This document shows positions 1-5,377 of a stretch of 5,377 nt of DNA, piece by piece; position 1 is the stretch's first letter; each line of letters starts with the position of its first letter. This DNA is from Gammaproteobacteria bacterium (GTDB taxonomy: Bacteria > Pseudomonadota > Gammaproteobacteria > Thiomicrospirales > Thiomicrospiraceae): the NCBI GenBank assembly GCA_013153955.1, contig JAADDM010000068.1:1-5377 (forward strand), read 5' to 3'. The position numbers were made by a program, and so were the translations under genes. The notes under the pieces were generated by a model that saw only the letters and a list, made by a program, of their open reading frames with translations, made no database searches and was not told the DNA's origin.

Positions 1-111
1 CACGATGCCTTTTTACTGCCAAATGCGCACTATCAAGGCGTATTTAGTGCCTATATGCAGCGAGTACTTGCCGACATTCGAACCACGACTCAATCTAAGG
101 TAGCACCATGA
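1..111 (+). CDS. metX: Homoserine O-acetyl/succinyltransferase MetX, C-terminal end (partial)
   Basis: The frame is open from the left edge and encodes 36 residues before TGA at 109-111. It begins HDAFLLP and continues with an aromatic-rich helix (YQGVFSAYMQRVL). This matches the C-terminal end of the MetX alpha/beta-hydrolase family, in which the His of the (G)HDAFL motif is the catalytic-triad histidine. The family acylates the hydroxyl of L-homoserine, from acetyl-CoA or succinyl-CoA, in the first committed step of methionine synthesis in the cytoplasm. Members paired with metW in gammaproteobacteria are often succinyl-transferring; the residues that would decide the acyl donor lie outside the window. 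The stop overlaps the metW start (ATGA), and the metX-metW order is itself strong support. Only the last tenth or so of the gene is present. Confidence 0.9.
   Translation, partial: HDAFLLPNAHYQGVFSAYMQRVLADIRTTTQSKVAP
97..101 (+). promoter_or_regulatory. Ribosome binding site of metW
   Basis: AAGGT lies six bases before the metW ATG at 108, inside the last codons of metX. It is a reasonable Shine-Dalgarno core and supports ATG 108 as the start, together with the ATGA stop/start overlap that suggests translational coupling. Confidence 0.6.
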
Positions 112-716
112 GCCAACTCACCCCCGAATTTAAACTGATTTCAGAGTGGATTACGCCCAACAGTCGAGTACTCGATTTAGGCTGTGGTGAGGGTGAACTA
201 CTCAGTTATTTGATAGAGACCTACGGGGTAACAGGCTATGGCATGGAGATTGACCCGCGTAAAAATATTGCTGCCATCAAGAAAGGCTTAAATGTTATTC
301 AGAGTGATTTAAATCGCCATGAACTGTGTGATTACTTTGACAACGACTCGTTTGACTATGTCATTATGACGCAAGCACTGCAAGTCGTAAGCCGCCCAGA
401 TGAGCTATTAAGAGACATGTTGGCCATTGGTAAACAGATCATCATCACTTTCCCTAACTTTGGCCACTGGCGTAACCGTGCACAACTGATGTTTGCTGGG
501 CAAATGCCTAAAACCGATACACTCCCCTATCACTGGTTTGATACACCAAATATTCACATGTGTACCTTCAAAGATTTTGAAGGCCTGTGTGAATCGATGC
601 AAATTGAGGTCATGGCCAGAACCGTGGTTAATGCACAACACGAAAGTACCTTCGCGATGAAGCTTGCCCCTAACCTGTTAGGCGAAGTTGCACTGTATAA
701 GGTCCAAAAAAAATAA
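108..716 (+). CDS. metW: Methionine biosynthesis protein MetW
   Basis: This 202-residue cytoplasmic protein has the usual length of the MetW family, which has a class I S-adenosylmethionine-methyltransferase-like fold. Motif I, VLDLGCGEGELL, is at residues 21-32 with Asp23 and the glycines intact. The acidic end of strand beta2 follows (MEID). SFDYVIMTQALQVV is the motif IV-like region, and FPNFGHWRNR from residue 115 through the MPKTDTLPYHWFDTPNIHMCTFKDF stretch is a strongly MetW-specific signature. The family is required with MetX for homoserine acylation in several proteobacteria, acting as a partner or activator rather than as a proven methyltransferase. The gene overlaps metX by 4 bases and has an AAGGT ribosome site, so the two products are probably made in a coordinated ratio. 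The 3' end runs into an A8 tract just before TAA. The identity is confident; the biochemical role is known only from the family. Confidence 0.95.
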   Translation: MSQLTPEFKLISEWITPNSRVLDLGCGEGELLSYLIETYGVTGYGMEIDPRKNIAAIKKGLNVIQSDLNRHELCDYFDNDSFDYVIMTQALQVVSRPDELLRDMLAIGKQIIITFPNFGHWRNRAQLMFAGQMPKTDTLPYHWFDTPNIHMCTFKDFEGLCESMQIEVMARTVVNAQHESTFAMKLAPNLLGEVALYKVQKK

Positions 717-775
717 CCTCGTCCTTTGTAATGAATTTAAGATAAAATCACGTATTACCCTCCCCCTTTTTAGAC

Positions 776-781
776 TATACT
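776..781 (+). promoter_or_regulatory. Possible -10 element for the c-di-GMP gene
   Basis: TATACT matches the sigma70 -10 consensus at 5 of 6 positions in the gap after metW. No convincing -35 is seen 16-18 bases upstream (TATTAC at 753-758 is poor), and the TG of an extended -10 is absent. Transcription would begin near 788, which leaves almost no leader for a TTG start at 797 but about 30 bases for the ATG at 818. This is a weak, single-element prediction. Confidence 0.25.
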
Positions 782-817
782 TTACCCTCTAGTTTATTGA
801 ATGAGATTACACAGAAA

Positions 818-3190
818 ATGCGCTCGATTGCCAAACGTTTAAAAAAACGACAAGCATCCAGTATGGTTATATTTGGCTATCTACTCATCCTGATTATGAT
901 GCTCGTCAGCATCTCAAACCTTCAAAAGCTAGACGACAAGTTGAAAGCCCACTATCAAACGATGGTGGACTTAAAAAACCAAGTCTCCTTAATTAATACC
1001 CTCCATATTCACGCCCGAAACCGCACCGTTTTTTTGATGGAAATGCTTATCCGAAAAGACTTTTTTGCCATTGATGAAATTCGTCAGCAGTTCCTCATTG
1101 AAGGCAACTTATTTGGATTGACTCGACTTAAATTACTCGCTTACCCTAAAACACCCGAAATGGAAAAGTTGTGGGTAATACAGCATAAAATAACCGACAT
1201 AAATTTAAGGCTCCAAGAGCAAGTTGTTGACTTTATTCTGGATGAAAACTACCCCGCAGCCGAATCTCTGCTGATCAATAAAACCCTGCCTGTTCAAACC
1301 GAAACACTGGCCATTACCTTAAAAATAGCCAAACTGCTTAAAGCCTCGGAAAAACAAGCCTCGATAGACTACCAAACGACCCAAGCCATTGATGATGCAA
1401 CGACCAAAATGATTCACATCTCTTTACTGGGATTAATCCTACTGGTTGGCCTCTTTAGCTTTGGACAAGCAAGACATCGAGAGAAACAGGATGCAAAGCA
1501 ACTGGCGATGGACAGTCACATCCTCTCCGAAGTAACCGATTATATTGGGCTTGCAGATGACAAAGGTCATTTTATACGTGTTAATCCAATTTTAGAAAAA
1601 CTGCTGAACCAAAAATCCACCCCAAAAGAGACCCCTTTATGGAAAGTGCTTGCGGTCTTATCTGGTCAGAAAACACAGGCCTATCAAGATAAAATTATCT
1701 CCGCTATCCATGCGGAAGGTATTTGGCGCAGTGAAATTTACATAGAGGCCGACCAGTCTTTTTATGCCATGTGTGAAGTTCGCAAGCTCTCAAGTTCTGA
1801 CATTAATAATGCCACCTATTTAATGCTCATAACCAATGTCAATGCACTCAAAGAAGCCCATCATTTGCTGGAGCAACAGGCCAACCAAGATGCTGTTACA
1901 GAGCTGCCTAACCGCCATCGTTTTCAATATGATCTTGCACATTACATTCATGTAAAGCAACCCTTTGGACTCCTTTATATAGACCTAGATCACTTTAAGA
2001 ACGTGAATGATACGCTAGGACACGACTATGGCGATGAACTGTTAAAGGCGGTCAGCTATCGAATGCAAAATACGCTACTTGGCGAATTTCACGATCAATT
2101 TATGCTCGCGCGTATTGGGGGGGATGAGTTTGCAGTCATCCTTACCGGTGCAGAAGAGGAGCTGGATGTACAAACGTTTAAACTCTCCGAGCTCCTCTGT
2201 TCAGAGCTAGATAAAGCGTTCAAAATAAAAGACCGAACCATCAACATCAGTTGCAGTATTGGTATTGCGCTCTACCCAGCTCATGCACAAACAAACAGTG
2301 CGATTATGCGCTGTGCAGACTTAGCCATGTATGAGGCCAAAGCCCTAGGCAAGAATAGACATGAATACTTTTCACCGCGCTTGACTGATAAGCTTAGCCA
2401 GCAAATACAGTTTGAAACACAGATAGAAGAGGCGCTCAAAAACAGAGTATTTACGCTCTTTTTTCAGCCGCAATACGACCTTAAAACCCTCAAAATTATT
2501 GGCCTAGAAGCCCTTATTCGCTGGAAAACTGTAGACAAAGAAATCTCTCCTGCTGAGTTCATCCCCTTTGCAGAAAAAAATGGTCTTATACATAAAATAG
2601 GTCGCTATGTTATTCAAGAGGCCTTTCAACAGATTTCAGATTGGAAGCAGGCAGGAGTGTTATCACAAGGCATTAAAGTGGCGCTTAATATCTCCACCCA
2701 AGAACTGAGCAATCCCACGTTTTTTGCGAGCTTAAATAAGCAGTTAACCCACTTCAATATCGACAGTGAGGACATAGAGCTTGAAATTACAGAATACTCC
2801 CTCGCAGAAAACATGGCCTCCAAAGGCAGTACGACTCAAAACATATTAAGTCTTCTTGAAGAGCGAGGCATCAGCGTCTCTATCGACGACTTTGGCACGG
2901 GATATTCCTCCTTAGCCTATCTAAAGAATATGAATATTGACCGCTTAAAAATTGATTACAGTTTTGTAAAAGACATGACCAGTAATCCAGATGCACTGGC
3001 GATTGTTGAAACCATCATTGTGTTAGGTCATAAAGTCGGGGCAAAGGTCATTGCCGAAGGCATCGAAACTGAAGAACAGCTAGCATTATTACAAAGCATT
3101 GACTGTGATGAAGGCCAAGGTTACTTTCTTGCTCGACCACAACCAGTCTCAGAAGTCTCCACTCTGCTAAAAGCTCAGATAGCTGAGTAA
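818..3190 (+). CDS. Membrane-anchored PAS-GGDEF-EAL c-di-GMP cyclase/phosphodiesterase
   Basis: From ATG 818 the product is 790 residues. A basic cytoplasmic tail (KRLKKRQ) precedes TM1 at about 16-34. A periplasmic helical sensor at about 35-197 resembles the four-helix-bundle domain of chemoreceptors. TM2 is at about 198-216 and a PAS-like domain at about 234-346. The GGDEF domain starts at DAVTELPNR (358), with metal-binding DLD at 389-391 and GGDEF at 434-438. In the EAL domain I see EAL (564-566, in EALIRW), Asn624 in LNIS, ELEITE (654-659), DDFG (690-693), Lys711 in LKID, and AEGIET (746-751). Both active sites therefore look intact: the first makes c-di-GMP from two GTP, the second hydrolyses it to pGpG. 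Which activity dominates cannot be told; in many such hybrids one is silent or regulatory. The inhibitory I-site RxxD is absent (His425 and Phe428 replace Arg and Asp). The periplasmic part presumably senses an unknown ligand. The start is uncertain: the frame is open back to a TTG at 797 (7 more residues), and neither start has a clear Shine-Dalgarno. I prefer the ATG. Confidence 0.93.
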   Translation: MRSIAKRLKKRQASSMVIFGYLLILIMMLVSISNLQKLDDKLKAHYQTMVDLKNQVSLINTLHIHARNRTVFLMEMLIRKDFFAIDEIRQQFLIEGNLFGLTRLKLLAYPKTPEMEKLWVIQHKITDINLRLQEQVVDFILDENYPAAESLLINKTLPVQTETLAITLKIAKLLKASEKQASIDYQTTQAIDDATTKMIHISLLGLILLVGLFSFGQARHREKQDAKQLAMDSHILSEVTDYIGLADDKGHFIRVNPILEKLLNQKSTPKETPLWKVLAVLSGQKTQAYQDKIISAIHAEGIWRSEIYIEADQSFYAMCEVRKLSSSDINNATYLMLITNVNALKEAHHLLEQQANQDAVTELPNRHRFQYDLAHYIHVKQPFGLLYIDLDHFKNVNDTLGHDYGDELLKAVSYRMQNTLLGEFHDQFMLARIGGDEFAVILTGAEEELDVQTFKLSELLCSELDKAFKIKDRTINISCSIGIALYPAHAQTNSAIMRCADLAMYEAKALGKNRHEYFSPRLTDKLSQQIQFETQIEEALKNRVFTLFFQPQYDLKTLKIIGLEALIRWKTVDKEISPAEFIPFAEKNGLIHKIGRYVIQEAFQQISDWKQAGVLSQGIKVALNISTQELSNPTFFASLNKQLTHFNIDSEDIELEITEYSLAENMASKGSTTQNILSLLEERGISVSIDDFGTGYSSLAYLKNMNIDRLKIDYSFVKDMTSNPDALAIVETIIVLGHKVGAKVIAEGIETEEQLALLQSIDCDEGQGYFLARPQPVSEVSTLLKAQIAE

Positions 3191-3220
3191 CGCAAGCTGT
3201 CCCACATCAACTCATCATGC

Positions 3221-3249
3221 TTGTGCTAATGTATCAGGTTTGCTATCCT
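3221..3249 (+). promoter_or_regulatory. Predicted sigma70 extended -10 promoter of feoAB
   Basis: A -35-like TTGTGC (3221-3226) is followed after 17 bases by TATCCT (3244-3249), preceded by TGC, giving the extended -10 form TGnTATCCT. The -35 is weak (3 of 6), but the spacing is ideal and the TG motif compensates. Transcription is expected near 3256, inside the Fur-box-like sequence, and about 37 bases before the feoA ATG. This geometry fits an iron-repressed promoter. It is a sequence-only prediction. Confidence 0.55.
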
Positions 3250-3253
3250 GTAC

Positions 3254-3272
3254 CTTAATAGTAACCATTATC
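3254..3272 (+). promoter_or_regulatory. Fur box (ferric uptake regulator operator)
   Basis: The 19 bases match the classical Fur consensus GATAATGATAATCATTATC at 14 of 19 positions. The right half CATTATC is perfect and the left half retains TAAT and TAA. It covers the predicted feoAB transcription start, so Fe(II)-loaded Fur would block RNA polymerase when iron is plentiful. Position, match and downstream genes (ferrous iron uptake) agree with one another. Binding is inferred, not shown. Confidence 0.7.
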
Positions 3273-3281
3273 ATTTGCATC

Positions 3282-3287
3282 AAGAAG
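3282..3287 (+). promoter_or_regulatory. Ribosome binding site of feoA
   Basis: AAGAAG, part of the purine run AAGAAGAG, ends five bases before ATG 3293. It decides the start: the in-frame TTG at 3275 lies upstream of this purine run and only a few bases after the Fur box, and nothing resembling a ribosome site precedes it. Confidence 0.5.
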
Positions 3288-3292
3288 AGCTT

Positions 3293-3535
3293 ATGCCAAC
3301 GCACAAACACAATATCCCCTTATCTCAATGCCATTCTGGGCAAATTAGCCAAATCAAGGCACTGCAAGGAGCTGCTGAAATTAAAATGCGCCTCATTCAT
3401 CTTGGCTTTCATACTCACAGTGTGGTTGAATTAATTTTGGTTAGGGGTCAAAACTTGGTGGTCTGCGTAGATGGAAGTCGCTTTGCCATTGATAAAAACA
3501 TTGCTGATTTTATACACGTCGAAACCTTATCATGA
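3293..3535 (+). CDS. feoA: Ferrous iron transport protein FeoA
   Basis: This 80-residue cytoplasmic protein has the size and pattern of FeoA, a small SH3-like beta-barrel. The features seen are L-x-x-C-x-x-G-x-I-x-x-I-x-A-L-x-G at the N-terminal side, then MRLIHLGFHTHSVVELILVRG, which corresponds to the conserved (K)RL-x-x-LG-hydrophobic element, then VVCVDGSRFAIDKNIADFIHVE, the closing strands. FeoA is required for Fe(II) uptake through FeoB and is thought to contact FeoB at the membrane; its exact action is not settled. Usual FeoA proteins are about 75-85 residues. The stop codon shares ATGA with feoB. The ATG at 3293 is chosen because of the AAGAAG ribosome site; an in-frame TTG at 3275 would add six residues. 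The Fur box and promoter directly upstream indicate iron-repressed expression. Confidence 0.9.
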   Translation: MPTHKHNIPLSQCHSGQISQIKALQGAAEIKMRLIHLGFHTHSVVELILVRGQNLVVCVDGSRFAIDKNIADFIHVETLS

Positions 3536-5377
3536 GCCAAACAAAGCCTAAAATAAAGTTAAAAAAACACGCTTTCAAACAGTCCGATTCAACCTATCAA
3601 ATGGCTCTGATCGGTAACCCAAACAGTGGAAAAACAACCCTCTTCAATCGCTTAACAGGTGCTCAACAAACCACGGGGAATTGGCCGGGAGTCACTGTTG
3701 AACAAAAAACTGGCGTATTTGAGCTGAATCAAAAAGACTATCATCTGATAGATCTTCCCGGGGTCTATAGTCTTGAGAAGTCCTCTCACTCGGGGCTTGA
3801 CGAAAAAGTCGCTTGCGACTATCTACAGAATGAGCCTGCTGATTTAATCATTAATGTTGTTGATGCAACCAGCCTTGAGCGCCAGCTTTTTTTAACGGCA
3901 CAACTTCTACATATGGGACTGCCTGTCGTCGTCGTTCTCAACCGTATGGACCTATTAACTGAGCGAAATTTAACCATTGATACAGACAAACTGTCCGCCT
4001 ACCTTGGCTGCCCTGTTATCCCCATTTCTGCTTACTACAACAAAGGCATTGATCAACTTAAACAGCAGCTTCCTAGCTTATTAAATCAACGCTCAAGCTT
4101 GCACTTTGATCTGCCAGAAGCCCTGCACCAAGCCGTCCATGCAGTACGAGATATTCAAGGAAACCCCGAGCAAGAGTCCTGCTGGAACACTCTGCAGATG
4201 CTCATCCATCCCGAACAAACCCCAGAGCCTCTGCGCACCTTTTGTCGTGCCGAAAAGAAAAGACTTGAATCTCATTATAATGAAGACCTGTTGCTGATCT
4301 CTGCCGACCTGTATTTTCAGTTTGCGCATGATGCCTGCCATGCAAGCCAAACCCATACAGATCAGTTTACACGCAACACCACAGATCAAATAGATCGCTG
4401 GGTGCTTCACCCCTACCTAGGTATGCCAATTTTTCTAGGTATTATGTACTTGGTATTTGCACTCTCTGTTGCTGTAGGAAATGCCTTTATTGATTTTTTC
4501 GACTTAGGCGCTCAAGCGCTATTTGTGGATGGCCCTACCGCTATTTTGCAAACACTGCATGCACCCAACTGGCTCATCGCATTCCTCGCACAAGGTATTG
4601 GTGGTGGAATACAGGTGGTTGCCACCTTTATTCCCGTCATTGGCGCGCTCTTTTTGCTGCTCTCCATCATGGAAGAGACCGGCTACATGCAAAGAGCTGC
4701 ACTCATCATGGATGGATTAATGCGTAAGCTCGGTTTATCCGGGCAAGCCTTTATTCCTCTGGTAGTCGGCTTCGGCTGTAATATTCCTGCGGTACTGGCT
4801 TCAAGAACCCTACCTGATCAACGCGATCGCATTATGACCATTATGATGACCCCCTTTATGTCATGTAGCGCCCGTTTAACCGTTTACGTTATGTTTGCCA
4901 GCGCTTTTTTTACCGATAACGCGGCATTAATTGTCTTTGCCCTGTATTTAATTGGCATTGTGGCAGCCACCTTTACAGCTCTTCTTCTCAAACACACACT
5001 CCTCCCCGGAGAAGCCCCCGCACTCCTGATGGAACTACCGATATACCATAAACCCGCACTATTAAATGTGGCTTTAAATACTCGAAACAAATTGAAAAGC
5101 TTTATTTTGGATGCCGGTAAAATCATTATCTTAGTCGTACTTGTACTTAATTTTTTCAATACGCTCGGTACCGATGGCACATTCGGGCATGAAAATCAAA
5201 CCACCTCTGTATTAAGTACGGTTGCCAAAGCCGCCACACCGATTGTGGCCCCTCTAGGCATTACCGAAGAGAACTGGCCAGCAACAGTTGGGTTAATCAC
5301 AGGGTTGCTGGCAAAAGAGGTTGTTGTAGGCTCTTTAGATGCACTTTATCAGAGTGAAAAATCGAACCTAGATGCAA
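3532..5377 (+). CDS. feoB: Ferrous iron transporter FeoB, GTPase-permease (3' end outside window)
   Basis: The frame is open from ATG 3532 to the right edge, giving 615 codons of a protein usually about 750-780 residues long. FeoB imports Fe(II) across the inner membrane. The N-terminal G domain has all motifs: P-loop GNPNSGKT (28-35), NWPGVTVE switch I, DLPG (74-77), NRMD (137-140) and SA (166-167). A helical GDI-like region follows to about residue 290. The permease begins at about 298 (MPIFLGIMYLVF) and includes EETGYM, the gate motif GFGCN (413-417) with Cys416, and the second gate motif MSCSAR (443-448) with Cys445. GLLAKEVVVG lies near the edge. The permease closely follows the E. coli-type FeoB from memory. 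The start overlaps the feoA stop (ATGA), with little Shine-Dalgarno of its own, so translation is probably coupled. The roughly 23 residues before MALIGNPN are unusually long and lysine-rich; ATG 3601 would give a conventional N-terminus. No frameshift was seen. A feoC may follow outside the window. Confidence 0.96.
   Translation, partial: MSQTKPKIKLKKHAFKQSDSTYQMALIGNPNSGKTTLFNRLTGAQQTTGNWPGVTVEQKTGVFELNQKDYHLIDLPGVYSLEKSSHSGLDEKVACDYLQNEPADLIINVVDATSLERQLFLTAQLLHMGLPVVVVLNRMDLLTERNLTIDTDKLSAYLGCPVIPISAYYNKGIDQLKQQLPSLLNQRSSLHFDLPEALHQAVHAVRDIQGNPEQESCWNTLQMLIHPEQTPEPLRTFCRAEKKRLESHYNEDLLLISADLYFQFAHDACHASQTHTDQFTRNTTDQIDRWVLHPYLGMPIFLGIMYLVFALSVAVGNAFIDFFDLGAQALFVDGPTAILQTLHAPNWLIAFLAQGIGGGIQVVATFIPVIGALFLLLSIMEETGYMQRAALIMDGLMRKLGLSGQAFIPLVVGFGCNIPAVLASRTLPDQRDRIMTIMMTPFMSCSARLTVYVMFASAFFTDNAALIVFALYLIGIVAATFTALLLKHTLLPGEAPALLMELPIYHKPALLNVALNTRNKLKSFILDAGKIIILVVLVLNFFNTLGTDGTFGHENQTTSVLSTVAKAATPIVAPLGITEENWPATVGLITGLLAKEVVVGSLDALYQSEKSNLDA

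Noticed and set aside
408..641. 77-codon open frame on the - strand
   Set aside because: It is antisense to the conserved MetW core and has no family resemblance.
701..730. Possible terminator after metW (AGGT ... ACCT around the A8 tract)
   Set aside because: The stem is four base pairs with a long A-rich loop and no following T-run.
3174..3187. Inverted repeat CTCAG-ATAG-CTGAG at the end of the c-di-GMP gene as a terminator
   Set aside because: The stem is only five base pairs, lies within the last codons, and is followed by TAACGCAAG rather than a T-run.
3270..3283. FNR-type site near the feoA start (ATCAA half-site)
   Set aside because: Only one half matches TTGATnnnnATCAA; the left half is ATCAT.
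3240..3434. 64-codon + strand frame starting before feoA
   Set aside because: It begins at the promoter -10 and Fur-box region and overlaps feoA in another frame, which carries the real family pattern.
4093..4410. 105-codon open frame on the - strand
   Set aside because: It lies wholly antisense to the well-supported FeoB reading frame and shows no recognisable domain.
4884..5180. 98-codon open frame on the - strand
   Set aside because: It is antisense to FeoB membrane segments and has a low-complexity composition typical of a shadow frame.

Overview
The window reads as an ordinary chromosomal stretch from a gammaproteobacterium. This rests on the metX-metW pair, an E. coli-like FeoB and a Fur-box-like sequence in front of feoAB. 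Base composition looks moderate (about mid-40s % GC by eye, not counted). The proteins would fit a Thiomicrospira/Hydrogenovibrio-type or related marine lineage, but that placement is only a guess. All genes are on the + strand, packed tightly, with no RNA genes, insertion sequences, CRISPR arrays or long gene-free stretches.

Layout: (1) positions 1-111 hold the last 36 codons of metX (homoserine O-acyltransferase), whose stop overlaps the start of metW (108-716) in an ATGA. Together they make the MetX/MetW methionine-biosynthesis pair. (2) An 80-100 bp gap leads into a large membrane-anchored c-di-GMP protein (about 818-3190) with a periplasmic helical sensor, PAS, GGDEF and EAL domains. Both catalytic motifs are intact. 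(3) A 102 bp intergenic region carries a plausible extended -10 promoter whose predicted start lies in a Fur-box-like sequence. (4) feoA (3293-3535) and feoB (from 3532, running off the right edge) follow, again joined by an ATGA overlap. They encode the ferrous iron uptake system.

The three units serve different jobs: methionine synthesis, c-di-GMP turnover and Fe(II) import. Each two-gene unit appears translationally coupled. No rho-independent terminator is visible between units, so some read-through into feoAB cannot be excluded. I looked for an undescribed system and did not find one. The most useful second looks are a seven-G tract exactly inside the GGDEF codons, the missing product-inhibition site of the cyclase domain, the unusual basic N-terminal extension of FeoB, and the uncertain start of the c-di-GMP gene.
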